DNA of 32,372 nt from an uncultured Clostridia bacterium. Lineage in GTDB: Bacteria; Bacillota; Clostridia; Christensenellales; Borkfalkiaceae. The notes below the pieces were generated by a model. It saw nothing but the letters and a program-made list of their open reading frames with translations. It ran no database searches and had not been told where the DNA came from. Position numbers and translations under genes: made by a program. Position 1 is the stretch's first letter. Each line of letters opens with the position of its first letter. The stretch lies in NCBI GenBank assembly GCA_934254815.1, contig CAKQME010000019.1:1-32372 (forward strand). The letters run 5' to 3'. Below are positions 1 to 6,613 of this stretch, piece after piece.

Positions 1-21
1 CAGAAAGACATTAAATAAGTA

Positions 22-157
22 TGTCATATTGAGCGCAAGCGAAATATCCCATTGTATTAAGTGTTCCGTACTTATTCAGTGGGATTCTTCACTTCGTTCA
101 GAATGACAAAATTTATTTATTTTTTTGTCATATTGAGCGTGAGCGAAATATCCCATT
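22..157. repeat. Dispersed hairpin repeat (halves B-A-B)
   Basis: Two kinds of ~31-bp half-element alternate here. Type B (TGTCATATTGAGCG...) is at 22-53 and 126-157; type A (GTGGGATTCTTC...AGAATGACA) is at 79-108. A is an imperfect reverse complement of B, so adjacent A and B can fold into a long hairpin across a T-rich spacer. The same halves recur at 13550-13950, 31373-31478 and 32280-32359. No credible gene lies in 1-231; the 60-codon open frame over the repeat is not coding. Confidence 0.85.
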
Positions 158-203
158 GTATTAAGTATGGAGTAAATATAAGGGCGGATAGATACTTGGA
201 TGA

Positions 204-231
204 AACGTCACGTTTCCAGCCTCAGGCTGCC
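204..231. repeat. Double-palindrome repeat, copy 1
   Basis: Two small palindromes sit side by side: AACGTCACGTT (204-214) and CAGCCTCAGGCTG (217-229). The 28-bp block matches 6580-6607 at 24 of 28 positions. Both copies lie at the 3' end of a minus-strand ABC transporter gene; this one ends one base before the stop codon of the gene at 232. It could work as a stem-loop 3' end, but there is no T-run after it on the minus strand. Confidence 0.6.
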
Positions 232-1875
232 TCAGACTGCTAAACGAATGACGGAATCGCATATTTCGGTCGCGGCGGGGCGGTGAGTTATCATTATCAC
301 CGTTCTTTCGCCGTTTAACTTTAATCGCCGTAATAACTCGGTTTCGGTCGCTTCGTCCAGAGCCGAAGTCGCTTCGTCGAGTAAAAGTATCGGTCGCCCG
401 GATAAGACCGCGCGCGCTACCGCAAGCCGCTGTAACTGCCCCTCGGATAAGCCTCCTCCGCGCTCCGTCAATCGGGTTTCCAACTTGTCGGGCAGGTCGT
501 AAACAAATTCCGCTACGGCGGTTTCCAAAGCTGTTTTCAATTCTTCTTCGCTCGGACTTTCACCCGAAAAAAACGTCAGATTTTCTCTTATGGTACCCGA
601 AAACAGGAAATTTCCTTGCGGAACATAGGCAAATAACCCCCTGTCGGTTTCGTCTATCGGCTTTTCTCCGTCTTTTGAAATTATCTTTATTTCGCCCGAA
701 GTCGGTTTGTAAAACGCCAGCAATAACTTGAATAAAGTGCTTTTGCCTATACCCGACCTGCCGACAAGACAGCCGAAATCACCCTTTTTGAATTCTGCGG
801 AAAAATCATCGAAAACAACGTTTCTGCCGTATGAAAACCCGACGTTATCGAACTTTATTCCGCTTATACTATCGTAACTAACGACGGGTTCGCCCGTCTT
901 TTCTTCTTCGAAAGTCTCTATTTCGTAAAGCCTTTCCGCGCTCGCCGCTCTCGCGTATACTACGGGCATAACCGAAGCGAACGACGTAAGCGGGCGTTGA
1001 AGTTGTTCCATCAGTAATACGACCGATAAAATCGCGCCGTATTCCATTTTACCGTTCACGACCGCCACCGCGCACCATACCACGGCGAAAAGTAACCCCA
1101 TGTTGCTTATAAGCGAATATAAAACGTTTACGAAAGAGTAGGTTTTCGCTCTATCGAGCCGTTTTTTGGTGTAAGCGGACATTATTTTTTTCGACTTTTC
1201 AGCCGTCTTTTCTTCCGCGTTGTAAGCCTTTATCGTAAGCGCGGAAGATATAGTTTCCTGTAGGAAAGACTTGTTTTTGCCGTCGAGCGACATTATTTCT
1301 TTCTGATACTTCTTAAGAGTTTTTTTGAATAACGCGCTTAAACCGAAGATTAGCCCCCCGCCGACGATTAAAATAAGAGTAAAAAGTTTGTCGGTTGTGA
1401 AAAGAGCGATAAGACACCCCGCAAGCTGAGCCGCAAGCCCCGCAGTGACGGGCGCGATGCTTACCGTGTCCGCGGCTATCTCGCGCGAATCTGCTAATAC
1501 TCGGTTTACTATTTCGCCGCTGTGGAAATCGGCTAATCTCGCATATTTGCCTTTCAGAGCCTTGTAAAACGCTTTTTCCGAAATGGTTTCCGCCATTTCC
1601 GCTCTGTATTTTTCGGTAAGGTAAGCGTTTATCGCCCTGATGGCTATGCGCGCTAAAAGAACGCATATTAAAATTACGGAAAACAGGCGTATAAGGCGAT
1701 TATCGCCGCCGCTTGCTCCGTTTATGAGAAATTGCGTAAGATACGCGAACCCGACGGATAAAAGAGAAACGGCGACGGATAAAACCGTAAGTACCGCTAT
1801 TTTTACCGCGTAAGGTTTTATGTCGGCTTTCAGCCGTTTTTTGCTTTCGGGAATTTCACTTTTAATTTTGCTCAT
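232..1875 (-). CDS. ABC exporter, fused permease-ATPase
   Basis: A 547-aa half-transporter of the type IV exporter fold. Membrane segments are predicted at about residues 25-50, 62-80, 140-182 and 250-292, followed by one nucleotide-binding domain. That domain has Walker A GRSGIGKST (372-380), signature LSEGQ (476-480), Walker B ILLLDE (496-501) and switch His531. All catalytic residues are present, so it should work as a homodimer, exporting a peptide, lipid or drug. Its ATG overlaps the stop of the upstream protease gene (ATGA), which implies translational coupling. It is the last gene of the operon starting at 4224. The protease and kinase-like neighbours favour a modified-peptide substrate, but that is inference; the sequence does not fix the substrate. 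Confidence 0.92.
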   Translation of the reverse strand: MSKIKSEIPESKKRLKADIKPYAVKIAVLTVLSVAVSLLSVGFAYLTQFLINGASGGDNRLIRLFSVILICVLLARIAIRAINAYLTEKYRAEMAETISEKAFYKALKGKYARLADFHSGEIVNRVLADSREIAADTVSIAPVTAGLAAQLAGCLIALFTTDKLFTLILIVGGGLIFGLSALFKKTLKKYQKEIMSLDGKNKSFLQETISSALTIKAYNAEEKTAEKSKKIMSAYTKKRLDRAKTYSFVNVLYSLISNMGLLFAVVWCAVAVVNGKMEYGAILSVVLLMEQLQRPLTSFASVMPVVYARAASAERLYEIETFEEEKTGEPVVSYDSISGIKFDNVGFSYGRNVVFDDFSAEFKKGDFGCLVGRSGIGKSTLFKLLLAFYKPTSGEIKIISKDGEKPIDETDRGLFAYVPQGNFLFSGTIRENLTFFSGESPSEEELKTALETAVAEFVYDLPDKLETRLTERGGGLSEGQLQRLAVARAVLSGRPILLLDEATSALDEATETELLRRLKLNGERTVIMITHRPAATEICDSVIRLAV

Positions 1876-2327
1876 TTGCCTTTTATTATCCTTTTGGCAA
1901 ATCGCCTGACGGCGGCTTTAAACCGCACGAATTTTTTTCTTACGGGGTAGGTTTTAAGTCTGCGCCTGACGTAACGCAGATATTTTTTGCTTTTAAGGTC
2001 TACTTTTTTGTCTCCGCGGAAAAACTCCGTCAACACGCCGAACACGTTTTCTTCGGGAATGTATTCGTCGGAATAACAGTTGTCGCCGCGAATGATATAC
2101 GCGCCGTCTACCGCTCTTAAAACTCTGTGCAGAACATACGCGTCGCCGCGCGTGTATAGAGCTACGTCGTATTTTTTAAGTCTGCCCTGCTTTTTTTCGA
2201 CGACTATAACGTCTTTTCCGCTGCGAATCATAGGGCGCATGCTGATTCCTACCGTCGTGCCGACAAATCTGCCCTCGGTTTCGATTACTTCTTTTAAATT
2301 CGTTTTTCCGTCGAATTGTCCGCTCAT
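1872..2327 (-). CDS. S24/S26 signal-peptidase-like serine protease
   Basis: A 151-aa protein with the signal peptidase I fold signature. GISMRPMI holds the nucleophile Ser29. LHRV has His67 where the bacterial enzyme has the catalytic Lys, so this is the Ser-His dyad type known from SipW and ER signal peptidases. RGDN (80-83) matches the conserved downstream box. There is no clear N-terminal membrane anchor; the C-terminus (about 105-151) is very basic. Its start overlaps the upstream kinase-like gene's stop (ATGA) and its stop overlaps the ABC gene's start, so the three are probably translated together. Proteins of this kind often sit in peptide-maturation clusters next to an exporter, where leader cleavage is a plausible role. 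That role is not shown here. Confidence 0.8.
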   Translation of the reverse strand: MSGQFDGKTNLKEVIETEGRFVGTTVGISMRPMIRSGKDVIVVEKKQGRLKKYDVALYTRGDAYVLHRVLRAVDGAYIIRGDNCYSDEYIPEENVFGVLTEFFRGDKKVDLKSKKYLRYVRRRLKTYPVRKKFVRFKAAVRRFAKRIIKGK

Positions 2328-3022
2328 TTCAGCATTACCCCCGACGAAGTTTTAAACGCCTCTTCGGATATGTCGCACCTGAGAACGTAGGCGGGTACGG
2401 TGTTGACGAGCTTGTCGAGAAGTTCGAGAGTTTTCATCGCTCCGTCGGCGGTTTCCGGCATAAGGGTCTGAGAGAATACTCTTTCGGCAAAATCGTTTGC
2501 GGAAATGCGACTTATCGAGTTTTGTACGGCTTGTTCTATAAAGCATGCGCATTTAAGTTCTGCTTTGCCGTTGTAGCCGTAACCCTCTTTGCCCTGCCAG
2601 GGCGTGCCGTATACCGTAAATTTTCCGTCTTTATAACCGATAATGGGTTTGTCGCCGTTAAGCACTTTCGCACCGTCGAGATATTTCAGCCACAACCGCG
2701 AATGAGTGGATTTTCCCGCGCCGCTGTGACCTAAAAAAGCGTAGGCGTAACCGCCGTATTCTATTACCGAGGAGTGCAGTAAAAATCTGTCGAAAGCGGG
2801 AGCCTGATTGCAGATTTTGCGATAGATACAAAGGTTTTCGATATATCCGTCGGAAAATTTCTCGCTTGCCGCTTTTTCGGCTTTAAATTCTTCGTTCGTT
2901 ACGGCTACCGTTAAATCGGGTTTTCCCGTCTGGTCTTTCGCAAGGTAGTTTTCGCAGAATTTGTCGGTGTATTTAAGTCTGTTGTCTATCTGAATTTTTA
3001 ATTCGGCTATATCGTAAAGCAT
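2324..3022 (-). CDS. HPr kinase/PEPCK-like P-loop protein
   Basis: A 232-aa protein with a P-loop GHSGAGKS (98-105) followed by NGDKPII (122-128) and YGTPWQGKEG (138-147). This arrangement is typical of the HPr-kinase-like/PEPCK-fold proteins found in natural-product clusters. It is too short and too diverged to be the carbon-control HPrK/P, whose N-terminal domain is missing. Known relatives in lasso-peptide clusters phosphorylate a precursor serine; any such activity here is inferred. A ribosome site (AAGGAA) precedes the ATG. The gene follows the glycosyltransferase by 32 bp and overlaps the protease gene by 4 bp. Confidence 0.7.
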   Translation of the reverse strand: MLYDIAELKIQIDNRLKYTDKFCENYLAKDQTGKPDLTVAVTNEEFKAEKAASEKFSDGYIENLCIYRKICNQAPAFDRFLLHSSVIEYGGYAYAFLGHSGAGKSTHSRLWLKYLDGAKVLNGDKPIIGYKDGKFTVYGTPWQGKEGYGYNGKAELKCACFIEQAVQNSISRISANDFAERVFSQTLMPETADGAMKTLELLDKLVNTVPAYVLRCDISEEAFKTSSGVMLK

Positions 3023-3054
3023 TATTTTTCCTTAATTATTTTTAATACGCGATT

Positions 3055-4224
3055 TCAAAGAGTAAGTTTTTTATGTCGGGCGATTATTTCGCCGTACTTC
3101 GCGTACACTTCTTTTGCGACGTCCGTCCAGGTGCGGTATAACGTGGCGTGTGCGCGCTCGCCCGCAAGTTTAAGCTTGTCTTCTTCGCCGCATAAACCGC
3201 AGATTCTGTCCGCTAAACTTTCGGCGTTTTCTTCGCATAAAAAGCCGTTGTCGCCGTCGATAACTTCCTCCGCGCTGCAACTGTCCTTTATAACCAGCGA
3301 AGCTTTTTTGTGCGCCGACGCTTCGACTTTGGCTATGCTCGCCATATCGAATACCGACGGAAACAACATTAAATCTCCGCGCAGATAGTAGCCCTGTAAC
3401 AATTTGCGGTCGGTAATGTTCCCCGTAAAGATACATACGTCGTTCAAACCTTTGTCCGCGACGTACTTTTCGAACTCTTCGAGGTCGAACCCTCCGCCGA
3501 CGAATAACATCATAAACTCTTTGCCGCGGTCTTTTACTATCTTCAACGCGTCGGCAAGCAGTTTAAGGTTTTTGTACATAGCCATTCTGCCGACAAAGAA
3601 AAACACGTTCTTTCTACCCGCCAGACCGTGCCGCCTGTTTATTTCGGCTATCAGGCTTTCGGGGTCGTCGGGATAGACGAAATCCGTTCCGTTTCTAACG
3701 ACTTCTATTTCGCCCCTGTACCCGTAATCTCTTAAAGTCTGGCGGCTCGCGTAAGAAACCGTCCATACGCTGTCGGCGCGGTCGTAAGTCTTACGGATAA
3801 AGTCTATCATAAAATCGGAAAGCATTTTGCTTTTCGTCACGCGGAAAAAGTCCTCGTAATATTTGGTGTGAAGAGTCACCACTACGGGTACGTTCGTTTT
3901 TTTGCCCGCGGTAAGCGCGTACTTGCCCATATTGAACGGCGAGTGACTGTGCAGAATATCGTAACCGCCGTTTTCTACCTGCTGGCGGAAATCGAAGTCG
4001 AGCGCGGGCAACGCGTTTCTGTAATTTTCGGGTGCGGGCATAGCAGCGCAACGCAATACTTTGAATTTTTGGTTTTCTTTATACGTCTGCCATTCCGCGG
4101 GGATAGCCGTGGCAAGATCGCAACTCGCGATTTCGTTGAGTTTTTCCGCGTAATTTTTGGCGACGCTTATCGCTCCGTCCGCAGTGGGATAGAACGTATC
4201 TATCATCTGAAGAATTTTCATCAT
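3055..4224 (-). CDS. GT4-family glycosyltransferase
   Basis: A 389-aa GT-B enzyme. The N-terminal Rossmann half has ILQMIDTFYPTADGAIS and the acceptor-side motif HSHSPFNMGKYAL. The C-terminal donor-binding half has FVGRMAMYKNLKLL and then FPSVFDMASIAKVEASA, which includes the conserved Glu region of GT4. The overall pattern resembles diacylglycerol glucosyltransferases and PimA-like enzymes, so a membrane or cell-envelope sugar acceptor is reasonable. It is first in the operon with the kinase-like, protease and ABC genes. The predicted -10 lies only 6 bp from the ATG and no Shine-Dalgarno sequence is visible, so the message may be leaderless. The start could also be the second ATG of the doublet (MM). 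Confidence 0.85.
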   Translation of the reverse strand: MMKILQMIDTFYPTADGAISVAKNYAEKLNEIASCDLATAIPAEWQTYKENQKFKVLRCAAMPAPENYRNALPALDFDFRQQVENGGYDILHSHSPFNMGKYALTAGKKTNVPVVVTLHTKYYEDFFRVTKSKMLSDFMIDFIRKTYDRADSVWTVSYASRQTLRDYGYRGEIEVVRNGTDFVYPDDPESLIAEINRRHGLAGRKNVFFFVGRMAMYKNLKLLADALKIVKDRGKEFMMLFVGGGFDLEEFEKYVADKGLNDVCIFTGNITDRKLLQGYYLRGDLMLFPSVFDMASIAKVEASAHKKASLVIKDSCSAEEVIDGDNGFLCEENAESLADRICGLCGEEDKLKLAGERAHATLYRTWTDVAKEVYAKYGEIIARHKKLTL

Positions 4225-4230
4225 GTATAT

Positions 4231-4259
4231 AGTATAATATAATTGCGGGATAAAAGCAA
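4231..4259 (-). promoter_or_regulatory. Promoter of the GT4 operon
   Basis: On the minus strand, TTGCTT (4254-4259) and TATACT (4231-4236) are 17 bp apart. The predicted start of transcription falls on or next to the ATG at 4224, implying a leaderless transcript. It diverges from the thrS promoter about 40 bp away. Confidence 0.6.
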
Positions 4260-4299
4260 GGGGGAAAAAGAAAAATTTTAAAATTTAGCTCGAAAACGG

Positions 4300-4327
4300 T
4301 TGACAAATCGCGATAATGAGGTATAAT
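4300..4327 (+). promoter_or_regulatory. Promoter of thrS
   Basis: Consensus TTGACA (4300-4305) and TATAAT (4322-4327) with a 16-bp spacer, directly upstream of the T-box leader. Confidence 0.85.
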
Positions 4328-4339
4328 TAAGATACAATT

Positions 4340-4573
4340 GCATAGCGTGTTACGATATTGACAAGTAACGTCCGGCACAGACCCCAGAGAGCGCAGCCCG
4401 CGGCTGAAAGGCGCGCGTCGACGGTCGGAACGCGAAACCGCTTTATCGGCGCAAAGCGTATCGTCGGCTTTTTCGACGTGTAAAGAGGTCTCTTTTTAAA
4501 TAAGAGACAATTAAGGTGGAACCGCGGAATAACAGTAATTTCGTCCTTGACAGTTTTTCGTCAAGGATTTTTT
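4340..4573 (+). promoter_or_regulatory. T-box riboswitch (Thr, specifier ACC)
   Basis: This leader senses uncharged tRNA-Thr and lets transcription continue into thrS. Stem I can close with ACGATA (4352-4357) against TATCGT (4459-4464). It holds the AGTA loop-E bulge (4364-4367), the AGAGAG and GGCTGAAAG distal motifs (about 4386-4410), and GAA followed by the specifier ACC (4437-4439), a threonine codon. The T-box sequence AAGGTGGAACCGCGG is at 4513-4527. The terminator pairs 4544-4551 with 4560-4567, followed by a T-run. The specifier matches the downstream gene, which strongly supports the call. Confidence 0.95.
4544..4573 (+). terminator. T-box intrinsic terminator
   Basis: The stem TCCTTGAC/GTCAAGGA has an 8-nt loop and is followed by six T. 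It competes with the antiterminator formed by the T-box bulge at 4513-4527. Confidence 0.9.
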
Positions 4574-4601
4574 ATATCAAAAAAACGGAGGAATTTATAC
4601 A

Positions 4602-6503
4602 ATGAACGTTAAACTTAACGACGGAAGCGTTATAGAGCTTCCCGAAGGCACTACCGTAGGCGGAGTCGCCGCCGCTATAAGCGAGGGGCTTAAAAGAAAC
4701 GCCGTGGCGGGCAAGGTAAACGGTAAACTTACCGACCTTTCGACGCCGCTCAAAGAGGACTGCGAAGTGTCGATAATCACCCTTAAAGATCCCGAAGGTC
4801 TTAATATCTACAGACATACCTGCTCGCACGTTCTCGCGCAGGCAATCAAACATATCTATCCTACCTGCTGTCTGGCTATAGGTCCTACTATCGAAAACGG
4901 ATTTTATTACGACGTGGATTTCAAAACCCCTATCACGCAGGACGATTTGTCTAAGATAGAGGACGAAATGCAGAAGATAATAAAGGGTAATTTCCCCGTA
5001 GAGAGATTCGAACTCTCGCGCGAAGATGCTATAAAGCTTATGGAAAAATACCACGAGCCTTATAAAGTTCAGCTTATAGAAGATCTCCCTGAGGGCGAAC
5101 ATATTTCGTTCTACAGACAGGGCGATTTCACCGACCTTTGCAGAGGACCGCATCTTCCGAATACCGGGCTTATAAAGGCGTTTAAACTCACTTCGCTTGC
5201 GGGCGCGTACTGGCGCGGAGACGAGAAGAATAAGATGCTCACCCGTATTTACGGCACGGCTTTCCTTAAAAAAGCGGATATGGACGCGTATTTCACCATG
5301 CTCGAAGAAGCTAAAAAGCGCGACCATACGAAACTTGGTAAGGAACTCAAACTCTTTGCTCTTTTAAACGAGGGTAAAGGTTTCCCGTTCTTCCTCCCCA
5401 ACGGAATGACGCTCCGTAATAACCTTATAGATTATTGGAGAAAAATTCACCGCAGAGAAGGTTACGTCGAAGTGTCGACGCCTATTATCTTAAACCGCAG
5501 TCTTTGGGAAACTTCGGGACATTGGGATCATTATAAAGATAATATGTACACCACTAAAATCGACGGCGAAGATTGCGCCATAAAGCCGATGAACTGCCCC
5601 GGCGGAATGCTTATTTATAAACTCGAACCGCATAGTTATAAAGATTTGCCTATGCGTATAGGCGAACTCGGTCTCGTTCACAGACACGAAAAATCTGGTC
5701 AGTTGCACGGGCTTATGAGAGTAAGATGTTTCACTCAGGACGACGCGCATATCTTTATGACGCCCGACCAGATCACGAGCGAAATAAAAGGCGTAGTAAG
5801 ACTTATAGACGAAGTTTATTCGTTGTTCGGTTTCAAATATCACGTCGAACTTTCCACCCGTCCCGAAGACAGTATGGGCAGCGACGAAGACTGGGAACAG
5901 GCAACTTCGGCATTGAAAGCCGCGCTTGACGAAATGCATCTTAAATACGTTATCAACGAGGGCGACGGCGCGTTTTACGGACCGAAGATAGACTTCCACC
6001 TTACCGACTCTATCGGCAGAACGTGGCAGTGCGGAACCATTCAGCTCGACTTCCAGCTTCCGCAGAGATTTAACGCGGAATACGTCGGAGAAGACGGCGA
6101 GAAGCATAGACCCATAATGATACACCGCGTAGTATTCGGGTCTATAGAGCGGTTTATAGGTATATTGATTGAGCATTACGAGGGCAAATTCCCGCTTTGG
6201 TTGTCGCCCGTACAGATGAAAGTTATGAACGTTTCGGATAAGAGCGCGAAGTATGCGGAAGAAGTATACAAGAAGTTGTTCGACGCGGGTCTTCGCCCCG
6301 AAATAGATTTGCGTTCGGAGAAGATCGGAAAGAAGATAAGAGAAGCTCAGCTTGAGAGAGTGCCGTATATGTTAGTTATAGGCGAGCAGGAAGCCGAGAG
6401 CGGCGAAGTAGCTGTCAGAGACAGAGCCGAGGGCGATATCGGCAAGATGAAGTTAGAAGATTTCATTGCGATGTGCAAGGAAAAAGTTTCTTCGATGAAA
6501 TAA
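4602..6503 (+). CDS. thrS: Threonyl-tRNA synthetase
   Basis: A 633-aa class II synthetase that charges tRNA-Thr. In order: TGS domain (1-62), editing/SAD domain with H72, H76, C180 and H184, catalytic core (about 245-530), and anticodon-binding domain (about 535-633). The active-site zinc ligands are visible as C332 (NCPGG), H383 (DDAHIF) and H508 (MIHRV). Motif 2 (RVRCFTQDDAH) and motif 3 (GSIERFIGILIEH) are intact. A strong ribosome site (ACGGAGGAA) lies 10 bp before the ATG. Length is normal for the family. Expression is controlled by the T-box upstream. Confidence 0.98.
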   Translation: MNVKLNDGSVIELPEGTTVGGVAAAISEGLKRNAVAGKVNGKLTDLSTPLKEDCEVSIITLKDPEGLNIYRHTCSHVLAQAIKHIYPTCCLAIGPTIENGFYYDVDFKTPITQDDLSKIEDEMQKIIKGNFPVERFELSREDAIKLMEKYHEPYKVQLIEDLPEGEHISFYRQGDFTDLCRGPHLPNTGLIKAFKLTSLAGAYWRGDEKNKMLTRIYGTAFLKKADMDAYFTMLEEAKKRDHTKLGKELKLFALLNEGKGFPFFLPNGMTLRNNLIDYWRKIHRREGYVEVSTPIILNRSLWETSGHWDHYKDNMYTTKIDGEDCAIKPMNCPGGMLIYKLEPHSYKDLPMRIGELGLVHRHEKSGQLHGLMRVRCFTQDDAHIFMTPDQITSEIKGVVRLIDEVYSLFGFKYHVELSTRPEDSMGSDEDWEQATSALKAALDEMHLKYVINEGDGAFYGPKIDFHLTDSIGRTWQCGTIQLDFQLPQRFNAEYVGEDGEKHRPIMIHRVVFGSIERFIGILIEHYEGKFPLWLSPVQMKVMNVSDKSAKYAEEVYKKLFDAGLRPEIDLRSEKIGKKIREAQLERVPYMLVIGEQEAESGEVAVRDRAEGDIGKMKLEDFIAMCKEKVSSMK

Positions 6504-6505
6504 AC

Positions 6506-6607
6506 AACGTTGGCAGCCTCGGGTCGGAAACTTGACTTTTCGTTCAAGCGATTAGTCCGGCAGCCTGAGGCTACGCGGCAACGTGACGTTGGCAGCCTGA
6601 GGCTGCC
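6506..6607. repeat. Double-palindrome repeat cluster, copy 2
   Basis: The 110-bp gap between the converging thrS and ABC genes is filled with GCAGCCT-type palindromes. There is a partial copy AACGTTGGCAGCCTC (6506-6520), GGCAGCCTGAGGCT (6559-6572), and a full copy 6580-6607 made of AACGTGACGTT plus GGCAGCCTGAGGCTGCC. The full copy matches 204-231. It can form a 7-bp stem with a 3-nt loop and may protect or end both converging transcripts. Confidence 0.6.
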
Positions 6608-6613
6608 GGGGCG

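Noticed and set aside
4572..5327. 251-codon minus-strand open frame inside thrS
   Set aside because: Antisense to a certain gene, with no promoter or ribosome site; a product of the GC-skewed codon pattern.
5490..6176. 228-codon minus-strand open frame in thrS
   Set aside because: Same reasoning: antisense to the catalytic core and no initiation signals.
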